Numbered from the stretch's first letter, positions 16,013 to 29,550 are shown. The stretch: 64,000 bases of DNA from Neodiprion pinetum (GCF_021155775.2 NC_060238.1:20192970-20256969), one strand, 5' to 3'. Made by a program: numbers and translations. Notes: generated by a model from the letters alone, not told the origin.

Positions 16013-17330
16013 TAACCGTTTCAGCGACCTCGCGAATGCCCCATACGTGCACTGAAACATACATGTATATATATATATATATGTATAAACCCTTTTCGCA
16101 GTCTAGACCCGCAGGTAAGAATCGGTCTCCTCGAGGCGTACGGCTTGCCGATTTAGTGGCGGATCGAATCCCTCTGAGGTCCGAAGTCGCGAGTCACAGC
16201 CTAACTTCAAAACTCAGCCGACTGTTCGCTTTTCTTCACGCCAATAAATTCCCTCTATTTCGTGTTTGAATGAAAAAAAAAAAAAAAAAAAGAAAAAAAG
16301 AAAAAAAAAACCAACACACACGTGTATGTAAATGTTTGAACATTTCTTTTTTCCCCCCTCCGGTGTTTTTTTCTCCAATCTTTGCCATCAAATTCACACT
16401 CTGCGCAATTACATTCGATCGAAAATTACACTGTGATTAGTCTTGTTGCTGTTTCTTTTTTTGTTTTTTTTTTTTTGTTTTTTTCTATGTGTCATGTTTT
16501 TAGAAAAGATCGAGCCGATTTGATCCGTACGCTGTGAGTAATTGTCAGAAAAATCGAATAACGATTCTTTTATCGCACTGTTGTATTGCGAGAATGAATG
16601 ATTCGTGGGATAATAGCAATGATAACGGACAAACAAACAATGAAAATTATAAAAATTGTTCAAACTTTTATTTAAAACGCCCGTGTAAAATTGGCGAAAC
16701 GATTGTCTCAATCATACCAGAATTATTTTACTTGTGATCTTTTTATTATTGTACGTTGATTTTTATGGGAAACTCTCAGGGTTAATGTAAAATCACGAAA
16801 AATCGAAAAGTTGGATTTGGATGAATTTTTTTCTTAACGATGAGGCGAGATAAGCGAAAGAGATCGATCGATTCGTTGATAAGATTTATTATGCCGGGTC
16901 AAGATATTGGAAGGGAAGAAGAAAAAATTTTCAAAAATAAATAGATATAGGAAAAAAAGTTTAACAAACTAACACATCGTTGCTGTAAAGCAGAAAATTA
17001 TACGGATATAATTAAGAAAAATTAGAATCGCATGAATCGTAAATCAATTGGAATTTAAAAAAAATATTACAGTGGTGAATCTAATAAACGATTCAACTGT
17101 GTTACCAATAAACGTAACTGACAAACAATTTCAACAATGACCGACCACGTCGAAAATTTTTTCCCATCGCGAAACTAATTAACATTACATAATTATAAAC
17201 GTTAATTCATATTAAAACGTAGGTAAATTGAATCCTGAAGTATTGATTCGAGATCAACCGGATTACGGCTCGATCGTATCTACATGATTAATAAAATAAT
17301 CGTAGAGACGAGTTTTAAAAATTTATATGC

Positions 17331-17366
<36 letters not shown>

Positions 17367-17906
17367 AGTAGAGATGCATTTCAGGCGTTCTATAAAACAT
17401 AAATATAAACATAAAATGTGAACAAGTATAAAATACAATAAAACCAACGACAAAGTTGAAACTAAAGTTGAAAAAGAATGAAAAAAAAGTGATAAGAATA
17501 GATGAAAGTATATGAAACAGAAATGAGTGATGAACAAATGCAGAAACAAATGAACAAGTCGGAGAATAATTAAATAAGTGAATATACGGATAAATAGATG
17601 GAAAACAATTGATAATAAGAAAAGGAACGAATGAAAGTGACAATAAAATAAGTCAAGACGGGGGAGAATTGATAAAACGATTTTTACCGGTGACGAAATA
17701 AGAACAACGTTCGCGTACGACGGAAAAAAGAAAGTAACGTAAAATCTGTAAAAAATAACGCAGTAATTGAGCGCCGACACGAGAAATATGAGAAAAAAAA
17801 AAAAAAAAGAAATGCATATTTCCAACAGAAAAAATAATAAGTAGTGATAAGGCGGTAATTACGATACAAAAAATAAATAGTTCAAATTCTGATTACAACG
17901 ACATTG

Positions 17907-17969
<63 letters not shown>

Positions 17970-18559
17970 AATACAAGTGATTCGAGGTATAATTATACAG
18001 CGGTGTAATTAGGTTTGCCATTGGTGAGTCAGTGTGGGAAAAGGTCAGCCGAAGGGTCAGGAGCGTGGAGGTGATAATAACCGGTAAATAATGGCCGAGA
18101 CGCATTGAGAATGCGTGAAATATCTACTCCCTTAGATTTTACGAACCAGCAAGGCACACCTGGCCTGACCGAAAAAAACCCGTCAGTTGTCTCGTTCCGA
18201 TAATCGCGCTATTCGCGATTTTCAATTAGCGTGAAGCAGCTCGGCGATTTGGCGCGTACCTCGTGTACAGCTGTTGTTGAGAAAATTACTGCGGGAATAA
18301 TTAATTTTGGGGGAAATTTTTTAAGGAAAGAAACTCACGCCGACACTCGGATCGTTGGTCGATTCTTTGTCCGATTCCAGGGAAGTTTTTTCAAACTTGC
18401 TGATGTTTTTGGCAAACGGAAACGAAGCTGAAAACAGTTGAAGCAAAAATTGATGCACAAGTTTTTCGATTCGAATCGAGATATTAATTCTCGGGAGATT
18501 TTTATAACCAGTTTTTGCGGTTCGAGTTTCCGGAATTATTATGCTGAGTCAAATTTGTA
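16013..18559. other. Intergenic stretch with GA tracts
   Basis: No gene. (GA)n at 17331-17366 and about 56 bases of (GA)n at 17912-17967. The region 17380-17830 is strongly purine-biased on the + strand, which leaves a long hydrophobic-looking open frame on the - strand that is not credible as coding. Confidence 0.6.
17912..17967. repeat. (GA)n microsatellite
   Basis: About 28 uninterrupted GA units. Similar tracts lie at 13193, 17331, 19444 and 34770, and (CT)n tracts at 21503-21579 and 26321-26365. Confidence 0.97.
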
Positions 18560-18905
18560 ACAAGATATTTGGTTTTTGAGCTCGCTGATTACGAATCCGA
18601 AATCATATTTGCAAAATTCAAGATGGTGGATCCAATATGGCGGACGGAAATTTCAAATCTAATCAAATACGGTCAAAAAAATATATACAGAGGTTTTTGA
18701 GGTAGCTGATTGGATTCGCGATACTGAATTTTCAAAATCTGACTTCATATTCGTAATCAGCGACCCCGAAAAACTCTTGGACAGAGTTTTTTCCTCGGAT
18801 TCGATCGGGTTCGAAATTTTCATCCGCCATATCGGATCGGCCGTCTTGAATTTTTAAAATCCGATTTCACATTCGTAGTCGGCGAACCGAAAACCGTAAA
18901 ATTTA
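18560..18905. repeat. Degenerate palindromic repeat with CAAGATGG/ATATGGCGGA words
   Basis: The block GATTACGAATCCGAAATC, then ATTCAAGATGGTGGATCC and AATATGGCGGACGGAAAT recurs inverted at the right (TTCATCCGCCATATCGGAT, CGTCTTGAATTTTTAAAAT, GATTTCACATTCGTAGTC). A third, central copy of the GTAATCAGCGACC word lies near 18757. I recall this vocabulary as recurrent in insect genomes, but cannot name the family. Confidence 0.7.
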
Positions 18906-19442
18906 TGTAAAACAGGTATATATACGTGTAGGTGGTTTAACTTTCTTAAAAATGAATGATTCCTTAAATTCTCACGATTTTTTTCAATCAATTTCTTTCC
19001 AACAACAATAATTTACATAATATCGCAATAATTACTCTCGAGTATTGAAAACTTATTAGTATACTGTAAGAAATAGCAAAAAAACGTCAAAGAAATATTT
19101 TTTCAAAGCTCTATAATTATACAAAAAATGGGTATAATAATGAAACAGGTGTTAAAAATTGTTATTACCACTATGACTCAAAGTCTTCAAAATCATTTCC
19201 TCTTCGAGTATTTCTCGGTACGCTTTATAACGATATTTAATTGTCTCGAAATTAAGGATGTGAGTAATCCCCCGACTCAATGTTTCACATTCTTCCACTT
19301 ACGCTTTTTAAATCAAGTAGTTATCTTCGGCCAAGTTAGTAGTTAAAATTTGGAGTTCCCTGAAACGATTCCTTAATTGATCCACGATCCATACCGTATG
19401 GATCACGTGCCTGCATGAGCCAAAGGCATTCTGCTCGACCTC

Positions 19443-19480
<38 letters not shown>

Positions 19481-21498
19481 TCAGTCAGTCATAGGAAGGT
19501 GACATCACGCTGGCAAAGAACGTGCCATAGAGAAAAACATGGCCGTGTTGAAATTGTCCATTTTTGCACGAAACATTGCAAAAGAGCCGAGAGATAACCG
19601 AGATTCGCGGCAAAAGCTTCGGTTCTTTCAGCCTTCAAGTTCCGACACGTAACTCTTATTATTATTGATCTCCGCACAGTCTTGCATATATTTTCAATAT
19701 ACACATACATATACGGATGTTTTGTTACTTCGTACCATAACAAATAACATACGTCGTTATATCACGTTGCGCCAATATCTTAAAACAGCTGTCGTACGTG
19801 CATTTCGGTTATATTTGCACGTTTCGCGCTATCGCAGGATAAGGAAAACAAAATAAAAACAAAAAAAAAAATGCCAAAGAATAAAAAAAAAAAAAAAATC
19901 AGAAGCACAAAAGCTTGACGTTAATAAGTGAAATGAGTTGGAAATTCGCCGTCATCGCGATTACCGATAAAACGGATTGACGCGGATTTGTTTTAGGCAC
20001 GTGATTCGACGGAATAAACGATGCGGGTAAAAGGAAACTTGGCGTGATGAATTCCGGGGGTTTTTGTTTCATCGTAGCTCGCGGAAAGTTTGAGCTTTTC
20101 GTAACGGTCTTGATGACACGGGTCTGGACACTGAGAGAAAAAAAAAAAAATATCTCACTTCGGCTGCTCGGGATGGTTTTCGGTTAATATTATGTTTTCG
20201 AGTTCGTTGAATCCAAAATTTGAACGCGAAATACGAAGCGTTTGCATAAAAAAAAAAAAAAAAGCATAACAATAAGAAACAGAAAACCACAATTTCAATA
20301 CAACGAGCTAAACGATATTTCTTATGAAATTAATCAAACAATTTTTCGATGAAATGTGCTCAACAACGGCGGAAAACGGATATCCAGAATGTAGAAGGGT
20401 CGTTATTCAGAATCGTACGATTCGGAACGATCGGTATTCCGAAAGTAACCGTATAGATGGCTTGCCACCAGAATTTCACATTCCGAGTCTATCCAACTAA
20501 TCTATTTTGAATCGTAAAATATTTCATACACAGGATCAAAAAAATTCTGCAATATTTTTATCTCATTAAAAGATTGAACACCACTTTTGATGTCATAAGC
20601 TTGTATTTCTCGGCTTCTAATATGATACGAGTTATTGACTCTTCTCATATATTGCGACTCTTCGTTCCGACGATTCTGATATACCGCAATTCTATATTCC
20701 GAGCCTTCCACGAGACAACTACTCGGAGTTCTAACCGTTCTGATTCTTGATCCTTCGCATTTACGAATTCGAACAGATGAAAATGCTACTTTACCATCAA
20801 TCCGAAGGTTATTTCATTTGTGTTCGCGAGCAATCGCATTTGCCTCATTCTGCCAACGGCCTTTCGGAATTTTCACCGGTTGTGTATTCAAAATCCTTTA
20901 ACTTCACAAATTCCGATACTTTTATATTCTATTTCCATTATTTCTGTCTTAACGAAGATTCACCACTTTCTTCTTTCGTGATTGTGAGTTTTCGATGCAT
21001 ACATACATATTTACGTTCGGAATCCCGACCGTTATGATTTTTAGTTTTTCTCATCTTTTACCCGCACCTATATATAGGACTTTGGTCTCTCGCCCAACAT
21101 ATAGAAAAAATGGTTTGTCTGGTTGAAACCGAAGGTAGAAAAGACACCCCTCCCCCCTGCCCCCCTTCTAGAACACGCCGTTCGTCGCGTATAAAGGCCG
21201 CAGGCACGATGGAAACGAGGTCCTCCGTCACCTCGGTAGGTCCACTAAATATCCGGATTTCCATTCCCCGGGCATACTTACACCCGGAGGTGGCATACCT
21301 ACAACCCACCCCGAAGGTCCGTTTACGCAGGGCGGCTTGCGCCATTTTGGATATGAGAATTCGTACAGCGGTTCACCGATCAGTCACACTTAACGTCAGG
21401 GTGAAGTGCCGAGCTAAGGGCTGTCGAGGTTGGGTACCAGCCGAAGGGCTCCACCCGTTGGTGGGTCTCCCTCTCCATCCCCGTCTCCCTCCCTCTCC

Positions 21499-21579
<81 letters not shown>

Positions 21580-22426
21580 GCCTCGCTCCAGGCTCGGCCA
21601 CGTCGTCCGGGGTCGCAGAACAAGGGAGAGAAGTTTGATTCGCCCGAGATTCCCGCTCCGCAATGCTTTCACATCCCGATCCCAACCCTCCGATAATCCC
21701 GCATCAGCTCGGGGAGAATCGTCGAGATTCGGTCACGAGGGGTTGCCTGGAACAGCTACGCAGTTATACCGATTGTAGTTCTGCTAATTGTTGTTTGTGA
21801 TCAGGCCCATTACTCGAGGGCCCAGGAAACTCCGGATTAAATTTATCGCTCACACTTATTCTACCCTGCCTAATTCTCTCCCTCTCTATACACCTCTCTC
21901 TGATTCTCTCTCTCTCTCTTTCTTCGCTTGGACAGATGTTACACGTACCTCTGACATTCGCTTTAACCAAATTACGGTCATCTGCGATGCGGTGTTGATG
22001 TTTTATACACTATATTAGGTGTCGAGATGTGTTTAAGGTTCGGACTTTTGTAGACCATACAATCCGACGTCGATCTAAGTCTGTAACCATGTTTGATGCT
22101 GGCTTTCTCAATCGAACGCAATTATTTTTGCAGAGTGTTTTAGTGCACACTGGATAACCTTGACATCACACTTTTTCACAGTCCAATCCATAAAACATTC
22201 GTCATTCCTCATCGTATCGTATATTATACGTTTCTTAGAATTAAGAAATTTAACCATTGAATGGTCAAAGAACGCATCTTTAGACGTTTTACGGATGTTC
22301 GATGGATATTTTTAAACAGTTTTTGTTAGTCGGGATTTGGATCCAGTCTCTCGATACAAGAAAGCGCGAAATGATTTGAACCGATAAAATTCCGATCCAT
22401 CCACTTCGTTGTTCATCCTGATTTAA
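18906..22426. other. Intergenic stretch
   Basis: No gene recognised. (GA)n at 19444-19479; a GC-richer segment at 21110-21780 with a long (CT)n tract (21503-21579) that generates overlapping R/E-rich and S/L-rich frames; a smaller CT run near 21910. Confidence 0.6.
21503..21579. repeat. (CT)n microsatellite
   Basis: About 75 bases of CT with rare interruptions, inside a GC-richer island. Confidence 0.97.
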
Positions 22427-22594
22427 GAACAAACAGAAATTTCTCACTCATCCCACATCGTGAGTCCAAAGATCGTCTCACCGTCATCGATTCATTGGTT
22501 TGTCAATTTTTTCAAGGAATTAGTTAGGGTATCGTACTCTAAGGGTACATCTGACAAACCAATGAATCGACGAATGAGAAATTTCTGTTCATTT
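22427..22594. repeat. Inverted repeat
   Basis: ACAGAAATTTCTCACTCAT and GATTCATTGGTTTGTCA at the left are mirrored by TGACAAACCAATGAATC and AATGAGAAATTTCTGT at the right. The word order and spacing are conserved apart from a deletion in one arm. Possible MITE. Confidence 0.7.
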
Positions 22595-23419
22595 TTAAAT
22601 CTATGATGTATCGGCTTTGGTAACCTTACAGTACCAGGTACTTGAGGATCGTATTTAATGCGTAGTTCAATCTGTGGTAGGTATGGCCGAAAATCTGACC
22701 ACAATGACTAAAAAAAATCATGGTGTACGGTAACCCTAGACGATTCTTAATTGGATCTGAAGTGACACGGAACGTTTCTCCATTGCGAAAAAAGAATTTC
22801 TTTCATTCGTCAAGAACCGGCGATTTTTCGAGACAGTGTTTCATTCTTTGCGGCAGCTTAAGGGGTTGTAGCTAGTCAGTGGGCCGAAAACAAGCGATTT
22901 TTCAAGAATTTAACACAAAGAGACATTTCAATTTATTAATATAAAAATTCATATACATATTGGGGGGGAACGTTGAACTTCGTTCTGATATTTTTTATTT
23001 GTAAAAACAATGATTTTAAAGCTGCTATAGCCGATCTAGACTGGACTATAGCACATATTGGGGAATAAGCAAGATGTTAATTGTTACCAAAACGGTGGCT
23101 TCACAAAAAAAAAAAATCGATTTTCCATAAAAATGTTTCCCTTAATTTGTTTAAAAATGCAAAATATTTGTCGGCAAGAAAAAACCTTCGATCGAGGATT
23201 GAAAAATATATTTACAAAGCTGGTGTTAAAATTTGATACCGATCGGTTAAGCCGTTTCCAAGATATCTTGCTCACCGACTTTGAAAACATGGTTTCGAGA
23301 AAATGGCGTTCACAGTTTCAAAAGCACTTTCAAACGCTCCGTGGCGTCTTTGCAAATGTGCGCGTAACTTGGAGAATATTTGTCGGATCGACATGAAACT
23401 TTCTGTGCATATACTCTAA
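22595..23419. other. Intergenic sequence
   Basis: No gene recognised. Ends at the GGTGGTCC foldback copy 2. Confidence 0.55.
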
Positions 23420-24063
23420 GGTGGTCCTTATTCAGGGTGTTGACGAATTTTTGCCAGACCATCCCCCAAATCGACTTCAAATAATTCGAAAACAATCGCC
23501 TAATTTTTTCAGATTTTTACATCGAATCTAAGATGGTCCGCATTGTGATCGAAGTTTCTTATGGAAATTAACATGGGTAAAACTTTTTCTCTCCGTATAT
23601 ATTTTATTGCAAGAGTGATAATGTTCCAAATAATCTGTAACCGCGAGGATTTGGTGAGAATTAGTGCTACTGTCTGGGAAAAAATAGACATCGTCGTACG
23701 AGGCAATCTAGACGAATTGCACAACCAAGAAACCTGACTTTTTTTTTATTTAGAGGAAGTGCAATTCGTCTAGATTGCTTCGTACGACGATGTCTATTTT
23801 TTTTCATACAGCGTCGCCAATGCCGACTGAAACCTCGCAGTTGCAGATTTTTTTGGAACATTATTACTTTCACGATAAAATATATAGTGCGAAAAAAAGT
23901 TTTTCTCACGTCATTTCCATAAGAAACTTCGATCACAATCCGGGCTATCTCAGACTTGCTGTGAGAATCTGAAAAAATTTGGCGACTCTTTTCAAATGAT
24001 TTGAAATTGATTTCAGTGATGGGGCGGTAAAAATTCGTCAACACCCTAAACAAGGACCACCCT
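23420..24063. mobile_element. Long-arm foldback element, GGTGGTCC family, copy 2
   Basis: Same structure and orientation as 7321-7969, nearly identical along its length, including the central block GCAATTCGTCTAGATTGC. It ends ACAAGGACCACCC followed by TAATA. It lies between unrelated flanks, which shows mobility. The antisense ORF of 137 codons here is an artefact of the repeat. Confidence 0.88.
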
Positions 24064-24088
24064 AATATACTCGGATGCATTTACATTA

Positions 24089-24516
24089 CACTGAGAGAAA
24101 TTTTTAGTTCCGGTTACAGCTCGGTCCTTAAATATTTTCATTTTTTACCACGATCGAAAAACATAGTTCTAGGTAGAAAATGAAAATTAGTTTTCTAGCC
24201 ATTACCGGAAAGTCTAGTATCCGTTACTATTCTTTCTCATTGCGATCACTCTTGCTATATTTTCTTCTAACTGTTGCGAAAATTTAACGCTCGTGCAAGA
24301 ATAAATTGACGTTGAAGCCTCGATTAACTAAAAAAGTGGAATAAGCGTCACATACTGATTTTGCGTTGCAATTATCAAAAAAGGATCGACGATAGCGCAA
24401 AACGTTTACGCGTACCTCGTTTTTCGTAATTCCAACAATATTCAAACAGTATTTTTAACGATACCTGTATTACTGAATTTTTCTAGTTACTGTAACAAAT
24501 GAAATTTTTCTCAGTG
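24089..24516. mobile_element. MITE, CACTGAGA termini, TA duplication
   Basis: CACTGAGAGAAATTTTTAG at the left and GAAATTTTTCTCAGTG at the right form the inverted termini, each flanked by TA (24087-24088, 24517-24518), as in Tc1/mariner-type insertions. It is non-coding, with an internal block TGATTTTGCGTTGCAAT that recurs at 28624. Confidence 0.8.
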
Positions 24517-26333
24517 TACGAGAATGAAATTAAAAAAGAAAAACAATCGTTTTTTTGAAAAATCCTGACTAAATACAATCCCCTTAAGCCTTCCTTGTCC
24601 TCACCTTGGATCAAAGCCACTGGCAATGAAAGGCTTCCGAGTTCTGATCATCGACGACGGATGTCGTCGAGCCATGCCATCGTAGCTAAAAGAGAACGCG
24701 CTCATGTTTTAACGCACATGCTTGTAAACATGCGGGCATTTTTGATTTGGTCCGGCTGTTGCCTCCTGAGACTGGAGAGACTCGGGTTTCAACCGTGCAC
24801 CAGGCGTCTAAACACAGGCTCGAATTCGTGATCAATAAACCCTGGCAAACCCATCAACCTGCCTGCCTTCTCGCCCCCCAAACCCCTCCGCCATCCTTCC
24901 TTCCTCCTCTGGTTCACTGTGACAAATCTCGTCGACATATTTGCGTCGTATGTGTACGTGTGCAAGCTTTGTGCACCTTGTACGACTGCACGTATGACCC
25001 ACAAGTATTTGTTCACTTGGTCACTAACCGTACATCGTAAACAATAACGAATATCCAGCAGTGCCAATTTTTAAGTGCGCTAATTAGCAGCCACTGTCGC
25101 TTTTGACATCCGTCAAACACGTTGATCGTACTCGGTGTTCGTGTGAATCATGATCTGCCAAAATGTTCTGCTTTCCAAGTCGACGTTTAACGCCCTACTT
25201 CTACTACCTGTAACTTCAAACGTTTGAAGATAGTAAAGTATGTTCAATATCCCGATTTACTAATTGTTAAGTTTAAGCTCAAGGTGGGGGCTGTTTAGAA
25301 CCTCCTCTAACCCTTCCGAATTAGAGTTAAACCTGGTTGCCTGAAATCCTCCTTTAAGGCTAAAAATCTTACCCCATTGATGAAGGTCCATCGATTCTGA
25401 TTGATTCTGATTGAGTATACAAAAATGTCGAAATGGCCGTGAATGTATCTATAGAGACGGAGTTACAGGTCCGATGTGGGAGCAGTAAATCGAATATCAT
25501 CGAAATAGTTTCAATCCTCTACCAATAGCGTCAAAGTAAGGTTTGGCACTTGAACCTTTAGCGAGTTGGAGGTTCAACGCGTGGTTTGTTCTTAAATATT
25601 TCGAAGTAAGATGGTCAGGATGTAGGATCTCTAGCTTCGGTTTCCTTCAAACTAAGTTGACACGAACCTTGGCAGTATCAAACCTAGAAGCTAAATATTT
25701 CCACTTGGTTTCCGCATCGTCGATCAGTCACAAGCACCGTCCATTCATCCATTCGACGATGCGTCTTCCTACCGTTGGGTCTTTCTCAACCGTCTCTACG
25801 GCGATGCAATCGTTCGTCGAAGTCTCTGTTCCTCCTTGGCCACCTTGATGTCCCTACCGGACTATAAGAGCACCATAACGGAGGAGCTCGAAGGAGTGAA
25901 GAGGGGGAGGATGGAGAGGGCCGCGTATTGCTTTACGGTTCTTGACGTTACGCTGACGCGACACAATGCCCTCTTTTGCTGACTGGTCGCAGTCGTATCT
26001 GAGGATTGGGGCCCCGAACGAGTATGTTGGCATGTTGGCTGATGTAGACGACACATTACGCGCCCCGTGTTCCGAACTCCGTGGATCGTACTTGGCAGGC
26101 CTGAAGCACGGTTGTATCAAGTATGAGTTTTTATACATTCGCACGTACATTTTGCTCAATATTTTAAACCGCGTTCTAAGCTTGTATAACGAACTCTGCC
26201 CACAATATCGGGCGCTGCATAAACTGCAACAAACAAGACCGAGGTCGTGTATGCGGATTTTGACTCCATGCTTCACTTGGAGTATAGTCGACGTTTCGAG
26301 TTCCTCCGCATATTGTAGGTACGGCTCTCTCTC

Positions 26334-26368
<35 letters not shown>

Positions 26369-26777
26369 TTCTCTCGGAGTTCTGCTCTCCGGAGCTGACT
26401 AATTGCAAACCTCTGCAACAACGGCTCGTGTTACTTCGTCCCTTGAACTAATTGCATATTAAGTAAATAGCTTCAACGTTTGCTTTTGCGACTGTAGATA
26501 TGCACTTCTGGCCAATGGTTGGTGCTCAGCTACATGCTCTCGCCTTCTTTGCGACACGCTTGCTCAATGATATTTCGACGAATTCATCGAGTGACGTAAT
26601 TCGGTACCGGAGTCACCAAAGATACTGAGGAGATGGAACGTCGCGACGACGAGGTTTATCTTAGATTTTAAGTTCGAACATCCGTTCGGCGAAAAAATGC
26701 AAGCTCTCAAGCTTCGATGAGTTATTCGTTCGACGTAAAATATTGACAATTTCTAAGATTCGTCGATACTTTGAACC
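24517..26777. other. GC-richer intergenic stretch
   Basis: Base composition is less AT-rich at 24590-25050 and 25540-26440, with open frames of about 100-160 codons on both strands, but none shows a recognisable domain or clear splice partners. (CT)n at 26321-26365. An unrecognised lineage-specific gene or non-coding RNA cannot be excluded. Confidence 0.45.
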
Positions 26778-26957
26778 TGGGATGGGCGATGTTCAGAAAA
26801 TAATCGATTACACGAATCGATAAGCTTTCAAAAAAAGATCATACAATATCACAAAATTAGCGAAAGAAAAGGACGTAAATAAAAAAAATAAAAAAAAAAA
26901 ACAATTAATCGAACAGTGAAAAAATAGCGACAGAAAATTACGCATCGCCCATTCCTG
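26778..26957. mobile_element. Short inverted-repeat element, GGGCGATG termini
   Basis: GGGATGGGCGATG at the left and CATCGCCCATTCC at the right are inverted termini; CGATTACACGAATCGAT lies within. About 180 bases, A-rich interior, no ORF. Confidence 0.7.
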
Positions 26958-28602
26958 TACTTTGAACGCTTGCAGAGCGAATCGAAAATTTTATAGAGAA
27001 GAAAATCAATTTCCTACGACGATTTTCAACGGTGTAGCAAAATTGGCCGAATTATCTATTTTAATCGTTGTTGGTATTATTTTTTTCTTTTTTTTTTCTT
27101 TCGTCTCTCCACCCAGTAGATACAGCGAATCTACTGTACATATGTACGGAGGTATGTAAATAAATACGTATGTATACGTAGAGGAGCGTGCGTGATCTAC
27201 GGTAGTTTTTTAAACAAACATATAACTATATATGAGCTCGCAGAACGGTAGAAGAGCTGCGAAACAATATTTGAAGAGATTTACGCGTTCGTTCGAATGT
27301 TTTCATAGCGTAAATCCGCGGCATGCGCGACGAGAATGACAACTGGGTGCAAAATGCGAAGGTTCATACATTACAAGTTGTATTTACATTCACAGAGTTT
27401 GTATGTAACGCGTATCCGTGGCGAGGGGTTGAAAAAAAAAAAAATCTGTCACGCACACGTTCGATAAAAAAAAAAAAAAGTTGCACAATTTTGTCCGAAG
27501 TGTAGCTTAAAGCGTTTAATATTTTTTCGATATTATCTTTAACGATATTTTAACACTTTTTTTTTTTTTTTTTCAAAATCAATTTTTCAACAGTCCTTTA
27601 CATTCTTACGTTCGCAAGATTTTAATCGCTGAGAACCGATCTAAAAACTCATGGCGAATCACAGTGTATGATACTTTGGTTAAATTGAGTTTTTCAACAA
27701 GCTTTGAAATACGAATCTTGTTAGACTGTCTTGAAAAATGTTTGAACACGAAAGACGCTGGTAGTTTATTGAAAGAAATCCGTTGACCAGAATTACGAAA
27801 AGTTGTAATCCGAAGAATTTGATGGGGTTTAATTTTCCGTACGAATTATTTTACTTGCATATTTCGGGTTAAAAAAAAAAATAAAAACATGTTAAACGTT
27901 TTTCGTTGAAAACAGAAAAAGAAAATAAGAAAAAAAAAAAAAAAATCGTCGTCGACCCAATTCCGATTCATCCGAACTGAGTTCGAGAGTAAGGGTGGTT
28001 GGTTTGTCGACTTCGTCTTGCTGAGATCCTCTTCAAACGTACCGGGAGAATTATTATTCGGGCTGATAATTATAATCGTCGGCGTTTAATTCTTCATACA
28101 TAATCTGACGCTACCCCGGAGTGGCAAACAGCAAATTGGATTTCTCAGCCTCGGGAATGGAGAAGAAAGGGCTTATTTCGGATGTTTGTTCTTTCAGTGG
28201 GTCGGTGTCGTAATACATATATATATAAAATACATGTAATATATATATATATATATATATATATGTATAAGGCGACGCCCCCGCCCCCCTCACCCAAGGG
28301 ACGCCATCCTTACTATACGTACTCCGCGGGAAGACATAAACTGCGCAAGGGATGCTGGGACACGAAGTATGCTAATAATTTAGGCCTTGGCTGTATAATA
28401 TCTTACGTCACAGCGTCAACCACCAACCACCGCCTAGTCTTTCAGCTATTATTCGGACGCTCTCCTATTATACCTGTATATAGGTATGTACGCATGCAAA
28501 ACTCGGCGTCTTGTGTTATTATTGTTGTTGTTACATCGAGAGGTTCTCTTGATATTATTTAACTTGTTTCATTTTCATTGGTTTGAGACCAATGATACTC
28601 AG
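26958..28602. other. AT-rich intergenic sequence
   Basis: No gene recognised. Contains A runs, a TA microsatellite at about 28239-28264 and a C-rich patch at 28277-28295. Confidence 0.6.
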
Positions 28603-28753
28603 CACTGAAAAAAACCTCGCAAACTGATTTTGCGTTGCAATAGCCAAAAAAGAATCGACGATAGCGCAAAACGGTTACAACGAACAGTTTTTTTAACGAT
28701 ACCTGTTTTACGGAATTTTTCTAGACACTGTAAGAAATGAAATTTTTCTCAGT
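28603..28753. mobile_element. Internally deleted copy of the CACTGAGA MITE
   Basis: It begins CACTGAAAAAAACC and ends GAAATTTTTCTCAG. It shares with 24330-24516 the words TGATTTTGCGTTGCAAT, GATCGACGATAGCGC-like sequence, AACGATACCTG and AATTTTTCTAG. Its left two thirds are missing relative to the full copy. Confidence 0.75.
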
Positions 28754-28944
28754 TAGACCGGAGCAAACCTTCGCTGATAAGAATAGAAATTCTCTGAGAT
28801 CAAACCGGTCGACAAGTGACAGTAAAACATATACCCTATTGCGAATTAAGATGATTGATTATTTATCGACAAAATTGTCCGTCTAGAGTAGCTAATTTAA
28901 TTTGCCAGGACGAGAGCAAACGTTGTGAATTTTTGCGTATGAAA

Positions 28945-29550
28945 TTTGAGATTCGTTGCGGTAGAAGAAGAAGAAAAAAAAAACCGCAAGAGTTTTAACG
29001 CGAAAATCATTCTTCGCTCCGAATATCGTGAAAGTAAAATTCTGTAACAGATACGATTTTGTAGGGCATCGATTGCGTTGTGATCCGAAATGAAGAAGAT
29101 TGATGATTTTTGAAACCGTAATATAAAAGGAACGTTGCGTTTACATTGATATTTATTATTCAAACGTCGAGTCGTTGAAAATTTCATTCGTCGGTCGGAT
29201 CGTTGAAAAACTTTCGGCGCGTTCAAATTTTTTTTCCGATCAACTCGCATTTAATTACAGGCGTAAATTTTCCGTCGATCGTTCGTAGAGTGAGAATATT
29301 TTCCGATCCTCGCGACAAAAACTAGCTTCAAGAATCAACGACCTGCAGAATCGTCGGGTCCCGTATCGTCGCGAGTGCGCAACGAGAAGCGTCGATCGAT
29401 CGAATATAATCTGTCGATGAATCTGAGGTGCGCGTTATCTGCGCCAAGATATCTTAAATCAATTCATCCCTCCGTTCGTCGATCGAAAAAGACAGATGAT
29501 CTCAAGTCGTGGGAATTCTATCGATGCTAAGTGATTTCTCCTCTCCTCAC
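28945..29550 (+). repeat. Long direct repeat, copy B
   Basis: Near-identical to 836-1433, same orientation, about 28.1 kb apart. Similarity stops after CTCCTCTCCTCAC and before TTTGAGATTCGTTGCGG. The small number of differences implies a recent copying event or gene conversion. Confidence 0.85.

Noticed and set aside
17280..17825. 181-codon open frame on the - strand, hydrophobic
   Set aside because: It arises from a purine-biased + strand with a GA microsatellite; the reading is F/L/S-rich low complexity without a domain or splice context.
21110..21778. 222-codon open frame on the + strand
   Set aside because: Its central third is an SLSLSL run translated from (CT)n; frames on both strands are open across the same tract, so it is a microsatellite artefact.
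23667..24080. 137-codon open frame on the - strand, resembling the one at 7673-7957
   Set aside because: The similarity is explained by the two foldback copies at the DNA level; no domain and no start context.
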